From Paraburkholderia piptadeniae (GTDB taxonomy: Bacteria; Pseudomonadota; Gammaproteobacteria; Burkholderiales; Burkholderiaceae): a stretch of DNA of 64,000 nucleotides. Location: contig NZ_CYGY02000059.1 in NCBI RefSeq assembly GCF_900007165.1, positions 1 through 64,000 on the forward strand, read 5' to 3'. Position 1 is the first letter of the stretch. Each line of letters opens with the position of its first letter. Of this stretch, positions 36,726-45,290 are shown in pieces. Below the pieces are notes generated by a model that made no database searches, was not told where the DNA came from, and was given only the letters and a program-made list of their open reading frames with translations. A program made the translations under genes and the position numbers.

Positions 36726-36933
36726 GGCCTCGCGGCTCACGCCACCGCCTTCGTCATTTCCCTCCCTCTCACCTCGCACCTTCCCTTTGTATCCCAACGT
36801 ATCTGCAAACAGATAGGGATACGCGCGCTTACACACTACCAACTTTCGGACACGAGTGGGATACGTTGATCCGCTCAAATACGCCCATCGCGAGCAGAAG
36901 GCCGCGCCGCAAAAACTGGGCTTACCGAGGTAG

Positions 36934-36943
36934 TGCATATGCA
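36934..36943. promoter_or_regulatory. MarR palindrome overlapping its own gene start
   Basis: TGCATATGCA contains the ATG (36939) of the MarR 2 gene, so the protein may repress its own synthesis. The identical core is found before the nitrilase (37438-37449) and the RND operon (31704-31713). Confidence 0.6.
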
Positions 36944-37421
36944 ACACGAGCCGAACGGAACCGTTGAACTGGACCGACTTGCGGATCAATCGCTGAGCAG
37001 CCAGATCGCGCGTAATTGTCTGGTGACGCGCGCCCGGCAGATCTCCCGTGTCCTGACCTCCGTCTATGACGATGCGTTGCGGCCGTTCGGCATCGTGGCG
37101 CCGCAGTTCTCATTGCTTGTGCTCATCGCGGAGTTCGGGCCCATCAGCCGCTCAGATCTCGGCCGGAGGAATCATCACGAGCGATCGACGCTGACAAGGA
37201 ATCTGCAGCCGCTGATCGCGCAGGGCTGGGTTGCCGAAGGCGTCCCTGCTAGCGATGGTCGCAGCCGTCCTCTCTCGCTCACGCATGAAGGCGAGGTGCT
37301 GCTCAAAAGCGCCGCGAGCGCGTGGTCGGCTGCACAGAGTCACGCGACGCAACTTCTGGGAGAAAACGGTGCCCATGAGCTCATGAATATCGCACGCGAT
37401 TTGCCGCTGCGCATGGTCTGA
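36939..37421 (+). CDS. MarR-family transcriptional regulator 2
   Basis: A 160-residue MarR protein, winged helix around residues 55-115 (RSDLGRRNHHERSTLTRNLQPLIAQGWVAEG, wing SDGRSRPLSLTHEG). Paralogue of MarR 1. ATG 36939 with GAGG at 36927-36930 is preferred over GTG 36933. It lies 75 bp upstream of the nitrilase gene, with a perfect 12-bp palindrome between, suggesting that it controls the nitrilase-hydrolase genes and itself. Confidence 0.9.
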   Translation: MQHEPNGTVELDRLADQSLSSQIARNCLVTRARQISRVLTSVYDDALRPFGIVAPQFSLLVLIAEFGPISRSDLGRRNHHERSTLTRNLQPLIAQGWVAEGVPASDGRSRPLSLTHEGEVLLKSAASAWSAAQSHATQLLGENGAHELMNIARDLPLRMV

Positions 37422-37437
37422 AATTTATCGATCGATG

Positions 37438-37449
37438 TTGCATATGCAA
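37438..37449. promoter_or_regulatory. MarR operator before the nitrilase
   Basis: Perfect palindrome TTGCATATGCAA, 17 bp after the MarR 2 stop and 47 bp before the nitrilase start. Confidence 0.65.
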
Positions 37450-37496
37450 GATCGATCAACGCCTGGTACCCCTACCCCCTCATCAAGGAGTTTGTC

Positions 37497-38489
37497 ATGA
37501 AAGTCGTCAAAGCCGCCGCCGTCCAGTTCAGCCCGGTGCTCTACAGTCGTGAAGCAACCGTTGCCAAGGTCGTGCAAAAGATCCACGAACTGGGCCAGAA
37601 GGGCGTGCAGTTCGCCACCTTCCCCGAAACGGTCGTGCCTTATTACCCTTACTTTGCGGCTGTCCAGACGGGCATCGAGCTTCTGTCGGGCACCGAACAT
37701 CTGCGCCTGCTCGAGCAGGCCGTGACCGTGCCGTCCGCCGCGACCGACGCGATCGGAGAAGCCGCGCGAAAGGCCGGCATGGTTGTGTCCATTGGTATCA
37801 ATGAGCGCGATGGCGGCACGCTGTACAACACACAATTGCTTTTCGATGCCGACGGTGCGCTGATCCAGCGCCGCCGCAAGATCACGCCAACGCATTTCGA
37901 ACGGATGATCTGGGGCCAGGGAGACGGCTCGGGCCTGCGCGCCGCCGATAGCGCAGTCGGCCGAATCGGCCAACTCGCATGCTTCGAGCACAACAACCCG
38001 CTCGCCCGCTACGCGATGATCGCCGACGGCGAACAGATCCATTCGGCGATGTATCCGGGTTCGGCCTTTGGCGAGAGCTTCGCGCAGCGGATGGAAATCA
38101 ACATCCGCCAGCATGCGCTCGAGTCCGGCGCTTTCGTCGTCAACGCGACGGCGTGGCTCGACGCCGACCAGCAGGCGCAGATCATGAAGGACACCGGCTG
38201 TGGAATCGGCCCGATCTCGGGCGGCTGCTTCACCACGATCGTCTCTCCTGACGGCATGCTGATGGCCGAGCCGCTTCGCTCGGGTGAAGGCGAAGTCATC
38301 GTCGATCTCGACTTCAGGCAAATCGATCGCCGCAAGATGCTGATGGATTCAGCCGGTCACTACAACCGCCCTGAACTGCTGAGTCTGATGATCGACCGTA
38401 CGCCGACCGCGCATGTTCACGAACGCGCTGCGCAGCCGATGATCGTCAACGACCAGGCGTCCGACGATCCGCGCACGCAGGCTGCGTGA
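37497..38489 (+). CDS. Nitrilase
   Basis: A 330-residue nitrilase-superfamily branch 1 enzyme converting nitriles to carboxylic acid and ammonia. The catalytic triad is visible: E44 (FPETVVPYYPYF), K128 (RRKITPTHFER) and C162 (QLACFEHNN). Further family motifs are SAMYPGSAFGESFAQRMEI and GGCFTTIVSPDG. AAGGAG precedes ATG 37497. It is followed 44 bp later by an exported alpha/beta hydrolase; a MarR gene and operator are upstream. Aliphatic or arylacetonitrile substrates cannot be told apart from sequence alone. Confidence 0.93.
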   Translation: MKVVKAAAVQFSPVLYSREATVAKVVQKIHELGQKGVQFATFPETVVPYYPYFAAVQTGIELLSGTEHLRLLEQAVTVPSAATDAIGEAARKAGMVVSIGINERDGGTLYNTQLLFDADGALIQRRRKITPTHFERMIWGQGDGSGLRAADSAVGRIGQLACFEHNNPLARYAMIADGEQIHSAMYPGSAFGESFAQRMEINIRQHALESGAFVVNATAWLDADQQAQIMKDTGCGIGPISGGCFTTIVSPDGMLMAEPLRSGEGEVIVDLDFRQIDRRKMLMDSAGHYNRPELLSLMIDRTPTAHVHERAAQPMIVNDQASDDPRTQAA

Positions 38490-38533
38490 TCCCGCGAATC
38501 TCGAACTGCCCCTGTATCGAAGGAGAACTTGTT

Positions 38534-39580
38534 TTGAAAGCAATGATCAGGACCGGCTCCGCGAGCATCGTCGTCGCGGCGCTCATGGCGGCTGCTTCTC
38601 CCGGCTACACGCAGCCGACTGCAACGGATACGCCCGTCGCAACGCATGCGCGCAAGCCTGTGAGCGCAAAGACCGACGTATCAGACGGTACGCTGGTGAA
38701 GTCGCTGCCCGGATTCAGAAATGGCTATGCAACCGTAAACGGCGTGCGGCTGCATTATGTGGCGGGCGGCAAGGGCGAGCCGCTCGTGTTGCTGCCGGGA
38801 TGGCCTGAAACATGGTGGACCTTCCACAAGATCATGCCGGCGCTTGCCGGGCATTACACCGTGATCGCCGTGGATTTGCGCGGCATGGGTGCATCGTCGA
38901 AACCCGCTGACGGCTATGACAAGAAAACGATGGCCGCCGATATCCATGAGCTGACGCAATCGCTTGGATACGACAAGGTTGCGATCGCGGGACACGACAT
39001 CGGCTCGGCGGTGGCGTTCGCCTATGCGGAAAACTATCCGCAAGCCACCGACAAGCTGGTGATGATGGAGTTTCCGCATCCCGACAATAACCTGCAGACG
39101 TTTCCGCTTCTACCCGCACAAGGCGCATACGGTGACAGGCTCGGTTCGGCGCGCCCGAACCTGTGGTGGTTCGCGTTCAACCAGGTCAGAGGTTTGCCGG
39201 AGAAGCTGCTGGCAGGCCGCGTCCGGCTTGAACAGGACTGGCTCTTCCACTACTTTCTTGTGAATGAGAAAGCAGTCGACGCACGCGACCGCGCCGTGTA
39301 TGAGCATGCCTATGACAGCGCCGCCGCGATCCGCGCAGGCAACGCGTGGTATCAGGCCTTCCCTCAGGACGTCAGCGACAACAAGGATTATGGCCAGCTG
39401 CAAATGCCCGTTCTCGTGATGGGCGGTCCCGCATACAAGTGGATGAAAATGGTCGTCGGACAAAAGGCGGTCAATATGAGCGCCGTCGACATAGAGAACA
39501 GCGGGCACTTTATCCAGGAGGAGCAGCCCGAACTGATCACGAAGACAATGCTCGGCTTTCTGCAAAACGCCCGCGAATGA
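38534..39580 (+). CDS. Exported alpha/beta hydrolase (epoxide hydrolase-like)
   Basis: A 348-residue hydrolase with an N-terminal signal (IRTGSASIVVAALMAAASPGYTQ). It has the HGWP-equivalent LLPGWPETWW, DLRGMGASSKP, nucleophile elbow GHDIGSAVAF with Asp155, and the final His in IENSGHFIQEEQP. Asp as nucleophile points to an epoxide hydrolase or dehalogenase. TTG 38534 is the preferred start because AGGAGA at 38521-38526 is 7 nt upstream; ATG 38543 is the alternative. It is probably cotranscribed with the nitrilase. Periplasmic location is inferred from the signal. Confidence 0.87.
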   Translation: MKAMIRTGSASIVVAALMAAASPGYTQPTATDTPVATHARKPVSAKTDVSDGTLVKSLPGFRNGYATVNGVRLHYVAGGKGEPLVLLPGWPETWWTFHKIMPALAGHYTVIAVDLRGMGASSKPADGYDKKTMAADIHELTQSLGYDKVAIAGHDIGSAVAFAYAENYPQATDKLVMMEFPHPDNNLQTFPLLPAQGAYGDRLGSARPNLWWFAFNQVRGLPEKLLAGRVRLEQDWLFHYFLVNEKAVDARDRAVYEHAYDSAAAIRAGNAWYQAFPQDVSDNKDYGQLQMPVLVMGGPAYKWMKMVVGQKAVNMSAVDIENSGHFIQEEQPELITKTMLGFLQNARE

Positions 39581-39636
39581 CGACCCGATCTTCGTGTTGA
39601 TCAGCGTATGTACGCGCACATTTTCATACCTACGTG

Positions 39637-39650
39637 TGTATATGCATACA
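39637..39650. promoter_or_regulatory. MarR-like palindrome before the NmrA-like gene
   Basis: TGTAT-ATGC-ATACA, an interrupted palindrome of the same AT-rich kind, 36 bp upstream of the NmrA-like gene start. Confidence 0.5.
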
Positions 39651-39686
39651 TAAATAAAATGAAGTTTCTCCTTGAAAGGATGCGAT

Positions 39687-40619
39687 ATGACAACGAAACC
39701 TGTCCATGATCGGCCCATTCTCGTGACGGGTGCCGGAGGCGCGATTGGTGGCATTGGCCGCAACGTGACAACGTCATTGCTCGCGAAGGGCTATAAAGTG
39801 CGGGCGCTGGTCCGCAAGGAAGACGAACGCGCGGACGAGTTGCGCCGCCTTGGCGCTGAAGTCGTGGTCGGCGATCTGACCGATCTCGCCTCGATGCACC
39901 GCGCGATAGAAGGCTGTTCGCGCGTCTATTTCGGCATGTCCGTCTCTGCGGCCTATCTCGAAGCAACCGTCAATTTTGCTGCCGTAGCGCGTCATCACGG
40001 CATCGAAGCGATCGTGAACATGTCGCAGATGACAGTCACGGAGATGAGCATCACGCAGACGACCGATAGTCCCCAACATAAACTGCACTGGCTCGCCGAG
40101 CAGGTTTTGCAATGGTCGGGGCTGCCCGTCGTCACGGTACGGCCGACGGCGTTTCTCGAGAGCTTTTTCCTGACGCTTGGCGCAGCCGGCGTGCGCGACA
40201 ACGACGAACTCGCGTTGCCGCTCGGCAATCGCAAGACTTCGCCCATTTCAGCCGTTGACGTCGCGAATGCCGTATCGGTGATTCTCGAAGACCCGGCGTC
40301 GCATATCGGCAAGATCTATAACCTGACGGGCCTCGAATCAACGGATCTCGAGCAGGCTGCGCGCGTCTTTTCGGATGCGCTCGGCCGGCCCATCCGTTAC
40401 CGCAATGTGCCGGTCGCGTCGTGGTCCGAGAAATTGCGCGAGCTCGGCATTCCTGCTCACGTCGTCGCTCATCTGGCCGTGATGGCCGACCTGCACGCTC
40501 AAGGCCGATACGACCGCATGACGAACGACCTCTTCGAACTCACAGGCCGTAAGCCCATGAGCATGTATGACTTCGTGAAGTTGCACGTCGCCGACTTCAC
40601 CCGCAACGCAACGCGCTGA
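39687..40619 (+). CDS. NmrA-like NAD(P)-binding protein (atypical SDR)
   Basis: A 310-residue atypical short-chain dehydrogenase of the NmrA/quinone oxidoreductase-2 type. It has an N-terminal Rossmann motif ILVTGAGGAIGGIGRN, VVVGDLTDLASM, and VVTVRPTAFLESFF, but no Tyr-x3-Lys catalytic pair typical of classical SDRs. It could act as an NADPH-dependent quinone or aldehyde reductase or as a redox sensor. GAAAGGA precedes ATG 39687. It is followed by the Tat-exported epoxide hydrolase 21 bp later, hence an operon. Confidence 0.85.
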   Translation: MTTKPVHDRPILVTGAGGAIGGIGRNVTTSLLAKGYKVRALVRKEDERADELRRLGAEVVVGDLTDLASMHRAIEGCSRVYFGMSVSAAYLEATVNFAAVARHHGIEAIVNMSQMTVTEMSITQTTDSPQHKLHWLAEQVLQWSGLPVVTVRPTAFLESFFLTLGAAGVRDNDELALPLGNRKTSPISAVDVANAVSVILEDPASHIGKIYNLTGLESTDLEQAARVFSDALGRPIRYRNVPVASWSEKLRELGIPAHVVAHLAVMADLHAQGRYDRMTNDLFELTGRKPMSMYDFVKLHVADFTRNATR

Positions 40620-40640
40620 TCAAGGCAGGAGACCGATCCC

Positions 40641-41993
40641 ATGTCAAAAGACACGCCCCAATCCTCATCGCGCCGGCACTTCGTCGGTATGGCCGCCGCG
40701 GCGCTCGCGGCAGGCTCGCTGAGCCGGCTCGCCTTCGCGGACACGAGCCCGGCAATCGGCAAGATCACGGAACCCGCAAACGGCGACAAGTCCGCGCTTC
40801 GCCCGTTCCGCGTTCACGTTTCCGACTCGCAGCTCGCCGATATGCGGCGCCGCATCAAGGCCACGCGCTGGCCCGATCGCGAGACGGTGTCCGACGAATC
40901 GCAGGGCATTCAGCTCGCCGCCATTCAGGGGCTCGCGCAATATTGGGCGAGCGGCTACGACTGGCGCAAATGCGAAGCGCGGCTGAATTCGTATCCGCAG
41001 TTAATCACCGAGATCGATGGACTCGATATCCATTTCATCCATGTGCGCTCGAAGCACGACAACGCGATGCCGTTGATCGTGACGCACGGCTGGCCCGGCT
41101 CGGTCATCGAACAGTTCAAGATCATCGACCCGCTCGTCAATCCGACCGCATACGGCGCACCGGCTTCGGACGCATTTCACCTTGTGATTCCATCATTGCC
41201 AGGCTACGGCTTTTCGGCGCGACCTACGACGACGGGCTGGGGACCGGAGCGTACCGCCCGCGCGTGGGTCACGTTGATGAAACGGCTCGGCTACGAACGC
41301 TTTGCTTCGCAGGGGGGCGATCTCGGCGGCATTGTCACGAACATCATGGCCAAACAGGCGCCGCCCGAGCTGATCGGCATTCACGTGAATTTCCCTGCCT
41401 CAGTTCCGGCCGAGATACTGAAGTCGCTGGCGGCGGGCGATCCGATGCCTGCCGGCTTATCGGACGAGGAGAAGCACGCGTACGAGCAATTGAGCGCCAA
41501 CTTCAAGAAGAAGCGCGGCTACGCTTTCGAAATGGCCACTCGCCCGCAGACGCTCTACGGACTCGCCGACTCGCCCGTCGCGTTGGCGTCCTGGCTGCTC
41601 GATCATGGCGACGGCTACGGCCAGCCCGCTGCGGCGCTGAGCGCGGCCGTGCTCGGTCATCCCGTCAATGGTCATTCAGCAGGCGCGCTGACGCGAGACG
41701 ACATACTCGACGACATCACGCTTTACTGGCTGACCAACACGGGCATTTCGGCGGCGCGCTTCTATTGGGAATCGCACGCGAACTTCTTCCTCGCGGCCGA
41801 CGTCACCGTGCCTGCCGCTGTGAGCGCGTTTCCGGGAGAAAATTACCAGGCGCCGAAGAGCTGGACCGAAAAGGCGTATCACAACCTGATTTACTTCAAC
41901 AAGCCCGAAACGGGGGGCCACTTTGCGGCATGGGAAGAACCGATGATCTTCGCGAATGAAGTGCGCACGGGGTTGAGGCCCTTGCGTGCGTAA
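40641..41993 (+). CDS. Tat-exported epoxide hydrolase
   Basis: A 450-residue epoxide hydrolase with an EHN N-terminal domain (FRVHVSDSQLADMRRRIKATRWPD) and alpha/beta core: HGWPGSVIEQFK, PSLPGYGFSARP, nucleophile Asp in SQGGDLGGIVT, His in PETGGHFAAWEEP. The N-terminus SSRRHFVGMAAAALAAG is a twin-arginine signal (R11-R12), so the folded enzyme goes to the periplasm. It is cotranscribed with the NmrA-like gene, and a strong hairpin follows at 42001. Three Asp-nucleophile hydrolases within 10 kb is unusual. Confidence 0.92.
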   Translation: MSKDTPQSSSRRHFVGMAAAALAAGSLSRLAFADTSPAIGKITEPANGDKSALRPFRVHVSDSQLADMRRRIKATRWPDRETVSDESQGIQLAAIQGLAQYWASGYDWRKCEARLNSYPQLITEIDGLDIHFIHVRSKHDNAMPLIVTHGWPGSVIEQFKIIDPLVNPTAYGAPASDAFHLVIPSLPGYGFSARPTTTGWGPERTARAWVTLMKRLGYERFASQGGDLGGIVTNIMAKQAPPELIGIHVNFPASVPAEILKSLAAGDPMPAGLSDEEKHAYEQLSANFKKKRGYAFEMATRPQTLYGLADSPVALASWLLDHGDGYGQPAAALSAAVLGHPVNGHSAGALTRDDILDDITLYWLTNTGISAARFYWESHANFFLAADVTVPAAVSAFPGENYQAPKSWTEKAYHNLIYFNKPETGGHFAAWEEPMIFANEVRTGLRPLRA

Positions 41994-42000
41994 TGTGCGA

Positions 42001-42030
42001 AGCGCTCCGATGCGCACGCGTCGGAGCGCT
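42001..42030 (+). terminator. Hairpin after the epoxide hydrolase gene
   Basis: AGCGCTCCGA (42001-42010) and TCGGAGCGCT (42021-42030), perfect 10-bp stem with a 10-nt loop, 8 bp after the stop and followed by CGTCGTTTGG. Probable terminator. Confidence 0.65.
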
Positions 42031-42167
42031 CGTCGTTTGGTTCGGTCATTTTCGACGAACCCTGGCGCGTATGTCTGATGTTCCTCGAAAGATGGCGACA
42101 TTGCCACTTCCGCCCGTTTCACCAAAGCCCGATGATCAGGCGGACTTCCATTTGCTGGTTCCCTAAT

Positions 42168-42809
42168 ATGACGGCAAACGCCTCCTTCTCGACAAACCTG
42201 CTGCTTGCCTACGCAGCGTATTTCGTTGGCACCGCGAGTCCCGGGCCGAGCAACCTTGCAATCATCTCCATAGCGGCCAGTCACGGCAGGAAGGCGGCGC
42301 TGACGTTCGCACTCGGTGTCATCTCAGGATCGATGTTTTGGGCGACGGTGGCAACGCTAGGCGTGTCTGCGGCCCTGATCGCCTATTCTCAATTCATCAT
42401 TGCAGTGAAGATTTTTGGCGGTCTGTATCTCTTGTGGCTAGCCTTCAAATCCGGACGCAATGCGCTCGCGACTGCAGCTGCGTCCGTAGTGGCGGTGGAA
42501 CGAACACCGACCTTGACGAGCGTCTACTCCCGCGGAGTGATGCTCCATCTCACCAATCCCAAAGCCATCCTCGTGTGGGTTTCGATTGTTGCTCTATCGT
42601 CGAACGGCACAGGGCCTACCCAGCCTACCCATAGTGCTCTGGTTATGGGCTGTGCGGCCATCGGATGTCTGGTGTTCGGCAGTTATGCGGTACTGTTTTC
42701 GACAGATTCGGCTCGCAGAATGTACGTGCGGACCCGCCGCGCCCTGGAAGGATGCCTGGCCGTGGTATTCGGGATTGCCGGCATCCGACTCCTGGCGTCG
42801 CGTCTGTAG
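42168..42809 (+). CDS. LysE/RhtB-family exporter
   Basis: A 213-residue inner-membrane exporter of amino acids or similar metabolites with about six membrane segments. The family signature is GTASPGPSNLAIISIA near the N-terminus; NPKAILVWVSIVAL occurs mid-protein. ATG 42168 starts the first helix region. I see no strong ribosome site. It is convergent with the MFS gene at 42814, only 4 bp between stops. Regulation and substrate unknown. Confidence 0.88.
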   Translation: MTANASFSTNLLLAYAAYFVGTASPGPSNLAIISIAASHGRKAALTFALGVISGSMFWATVATLGVSAALIAYSQFIIAVKIFGGLYLLWLAFKSGRNALATAAASVVAVERTPTLTSVYSRGVMLHLTNPKAILVWVSIVALSSNGTGPTQPTHSALVMGCAAIGCLVFGSYAVLFSTDSARRMYVRTRRALEGCLAVVFGIAGIRLLASRL

Positions 42810-42813
42810 AGAG

Positions 42814-44223
42814 CTATCGGTCAGCCCATCCCGCGCTGCCCAGCCGATGCGAGCGCGCCATCAACCGCAGCCCGCTCGCGATTCCGCCTATGCCCGCGAA
42901 TATCGCGCCGCCAAGCAGCGCGAGTATCGGCCCGTGCTGGCCGGCCAGTCCAAAGCACAACGCGACCAACGCGGCGCCCGTGGCCTGGCCGATCAGACGC
43001 GAGGTCGCGACGACACCGCTGGCGCCGCCGCTGCGCGCATGAGGCGCGCTCGCCATCAACGCCTTGATGTTCGGAGACTGAAACAGGCCGAAGCCGACGC
43101 CGCAAATGGCCATCCGCACCGCGATCGCGTACACGGAAGGATGAGCGGGCAACAACGAGAGCGACACAAGGCCCGCGCACAGACAGGCGAGCCCGGCCGC
43201 CCCCAGCGCGCCTGGCGGATAGCGGTCTGACAGGCGTCCGGCAACGGGCGCCACGAGCGCTACGACAACCGGCCAGGGTGTAATCAGGAACCCCGTCTCC
43301 ATCTGACTGAGATGCAGCGCGTCCTCGAAATAGAACGGTAGCGACACGAACGCGAAGCCCTGCGCGGCGAACGCGCAAACGGCCGTCACGGCCGACAGCG
43401 CGAACTCGGGCCGCCTGAAGAGATCGACGGGCAGCATCGGCGCGAGTCGCGTTGCCTCGCGCCGCATCAGACACACGCCGAAAACGAGTGTGATGACGAG
43501 CGCGCCGAGCACGCGAATCGTGGGCGCACGCTGACCTCCTTCACCGAGCGCGACAATCAGCGATGCAAAAGTGATGACGTTCAGCACGGCCGCAACGGGA
43601 TCCAATGGATGCGCGCCTCGAGGCGTCTGCGGCAGCACTGGGAGCGCAAATACGAGGGCAATGACTCCAAGCGGCACGTTGATGATGAAGAGCCATGACC
43701 ACGACGCTGTCGAAAGGATCAGAGATGCGATGGTCGGCCCGACAGCAACCGACACGCCAACGACGAGCGCATTCACCCCGACGCCGCGCCCAAGCCGGTG
43801 TCGCGGATACAGCGCACTGACGAGCGCAATGCTGACGCTCGTGATCGCGCTACCGCCCAGCCCTTGCAGAAGACGCGCGGCGGTGAGCAATGGCAGCGTC
43901 GGCGCCGCCGCGCAAGCCAGCGATGCGGCCGTGAACAATGCCAGCCCGCCGATGTAGACGCGCCTGTGCCCGAAAACGTCGCCCAGCGCGGCGAAGGGCA
44001 GTATCGTCGCCACCATCGCGAGTTGGTAGCCGTTGACGATCCATACCGATTCGGCCGGCGTCGCGTGAAGAGCGGTGGCTATCGCGGGCAGCGCTGTGTT
44101 CGCGATCGCGGTGTCGAGCGTCGCCAGCGCAACCGCCAGCATGACGGCCACCATCGCGAAGCGGTTCGCGGCCGGCATTGGCGCATCAATGCCAGGTGCG
44201 CACGCATTGGAAAGGTCGGACAA
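42814..44223 (-). CDS. DHA2-type MFS multidrug transporter
   Basis: A 469-residue drug:H+ antiporter of the 14-helix type. It has motif D1-like LDTAIANTALPAIA, motif A GDVFGHRRVYIGG, and motif C-like VGVSVAVGPTIASLIL. GAGGAGG lies 5 nt before TTG 44223, so that start is preferred to ATG 44250, which has no ribosome site. It is divergent from a LysR gene (44377), with a dyad at 44299-44313 between them, the usual arrangement for a LysR-controlled efflux gene. Confidence 0.88.
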   Translation of the reverse strand: MSDLSNACAPGIDAPMPAANRFAMVAVMLAVALATLDTAIANTALPAIATALHATPAESVWIVNGYQLAMVATILPFAALGDVFGHRRVYIGGLALFTAASLACAAAPTLPLLTAARLLQGLGGSAITSVSIALVSALYPRHRLGRGVGVNALVVGVSVAVGPTIASLILSTASWSWLFIINVPLGVIALVFALPVLPQTPRGAHPLDPVAAVLNVITFASLIVALGEGGQRAPTIRVLGALVITLVFGVCLMRREATRLAPMLPVDLFRRPEFALSAVTAVCAFAAQGFAFVSLPFYFEDALHLSQMETGFLITPWPVVVALVAPVAGRLSDRYPPGALGAAGLACLCAGLVSLSLLPAHPSVYAIAVRMAICGVGFGLFQSPNIKALMASAPHARSGGASGVVATSRLIGQATGAALVALCFGLAGQHGPILALLGGAIFAGIGGIASGLRLMARSHRLGSAGWADR

Positions 44224-44298
44224 GATGCCTCCTCGAATCGAACGAAACATGATGTCGTCATTGTTCGACGCACTGCCCGGAAAGCGAGGCGAGCTTTG

Positions 44299-44313
44299 AT
44301 TCCCGGGAGGAAT
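44299..44313. promoter_or_regulatory. LysR box between DHA2 pump and LysR gene
   Basis: ATTCC-CGGGA-GGAAT, an interrupted palindrome with the T-N11-A core, 76 bp from the pump start and 64 bp from the LysR start. Confidence 0.6.
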
Positions 44314-44376
44314 ACCGGCGCCGCGGTGATTGGATTTACGCTAGAGTGGGACTGGACAACGGCTGGCAGAGAACGA

Positions 44377-45273
44377 ATGAGAATCGAAGACTTGCGCGTG
44401 TTCTCCCTGCTCGCTCAAACGCGCAACCTGCATCGCATTGCGCAAAAAACGGGGCTGACGCAATCCGCCGTGTCGAAGATCCTGCAACGACTCGAAGCGG
44501 AATTCGACACGCGCCTCGTCGATCGCAAGGGTCGTGGCGTCGAACTGACGGCAGCAGGACGCGTGCTCCTGGAGCGTGCCGCCGATGTCGGTGCGTCGGT
44601 CGCGCAAACCTACGCTGATATGGCGGCGGCGAAGTCTGCGTCGGCGGGCAAGATTCGCATCGGCGTCGTGCCGGCCCTGCTTGAATCCGCGCTACTGCCC
44701 ATCCTTGCCCGTTACACAGCGCGCGAGAGCGCCGTCTCGTTCAGACTTTCCGTGCAGGTATCGGCGCTGCTGTTCGACGAACTGAAGGACGGGCAACTCG
44801 ATCTCGCGCTTTGCTTCATGCCGGACGCCATAGAAGACGAAGAACTCCAGTCCGATGAGATCGGCAGGCAGCGCTACCGGATCGTTGCACGGCAAGGCCA
44901 TCCACTGGCGCATGCACCCGCCGATCCACGCCTGCTGCAAGGGGCGAAATGGTTGCTGCCGCTGCCGGGACATGGACTGCGCCAGATCGTCGATCGATAC
45001 TTTCTGGACCACGATCTGGCGTCACCGCAGGCGGTTATCGAAACCGACGCGTCGATTTCGCTGCTGACAGCGTTACTGCGCAATAGCGACCTGATTACCA
45101 TGCTGACCGAGCAGATGCTCCAGACCTATGCGGGCCGCGATCTCGCTGCCCTGCCCTACGAAACGGCGCTATTCGAAAGCAGGATCCGGCTTTTCTACCG
45201 CAGGAAAACAACCATGTCGCCGGCCGTGCAGAGATTTCGCGCGACGTTGCATGAGGCACTGACTGGCCCTTGA
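44377..45273 (+). CDS. LysR-family regulator, divergent from DHA2 pump
   Basis: A 298-residue LysR protein: helix-turn-helix LHRIAQKTGLTQSAVSKILQRLEAEF (residues 17-42), effector domain from about residue 90 (IRIGVVPALLESALLPILARY). ATG 44377 (MRIEDLRVFSLL) is the conserved start; the open frame reaches far upstream as an antisense shadow. It likely activates the pump gene 42814-44223 through the 44299 box. It is convergent with actP. Confidence 0.9.
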   Translation: MRIEDLRVFSLLAQTRNLHRIAQKTGLTQSAVSKILQRLEAEFDTRLVDRKGRGVELTAAGRVLLERAADVGASVAQTYADMAAAKSASAGKIRIGVVPALLESALLPILARYTARESAVSFRLSVQVSALLFDELKDGQLDLALCFMPDAIEDEELQSDEIGRQRYRIVARQGHPLAHAPADPRLLQGAKWLLPLPGHGLRQIVDRYFLDHDLASPQAVIETDASISLLTALLRNSDLITMLTEQMLQTYAGRDLAALPYETALFESRIRLFYRRKTTMSPAVQRFRATLHEALTGP

Positions 45274-45290
45274 ATGCGATCGATGGCGCT

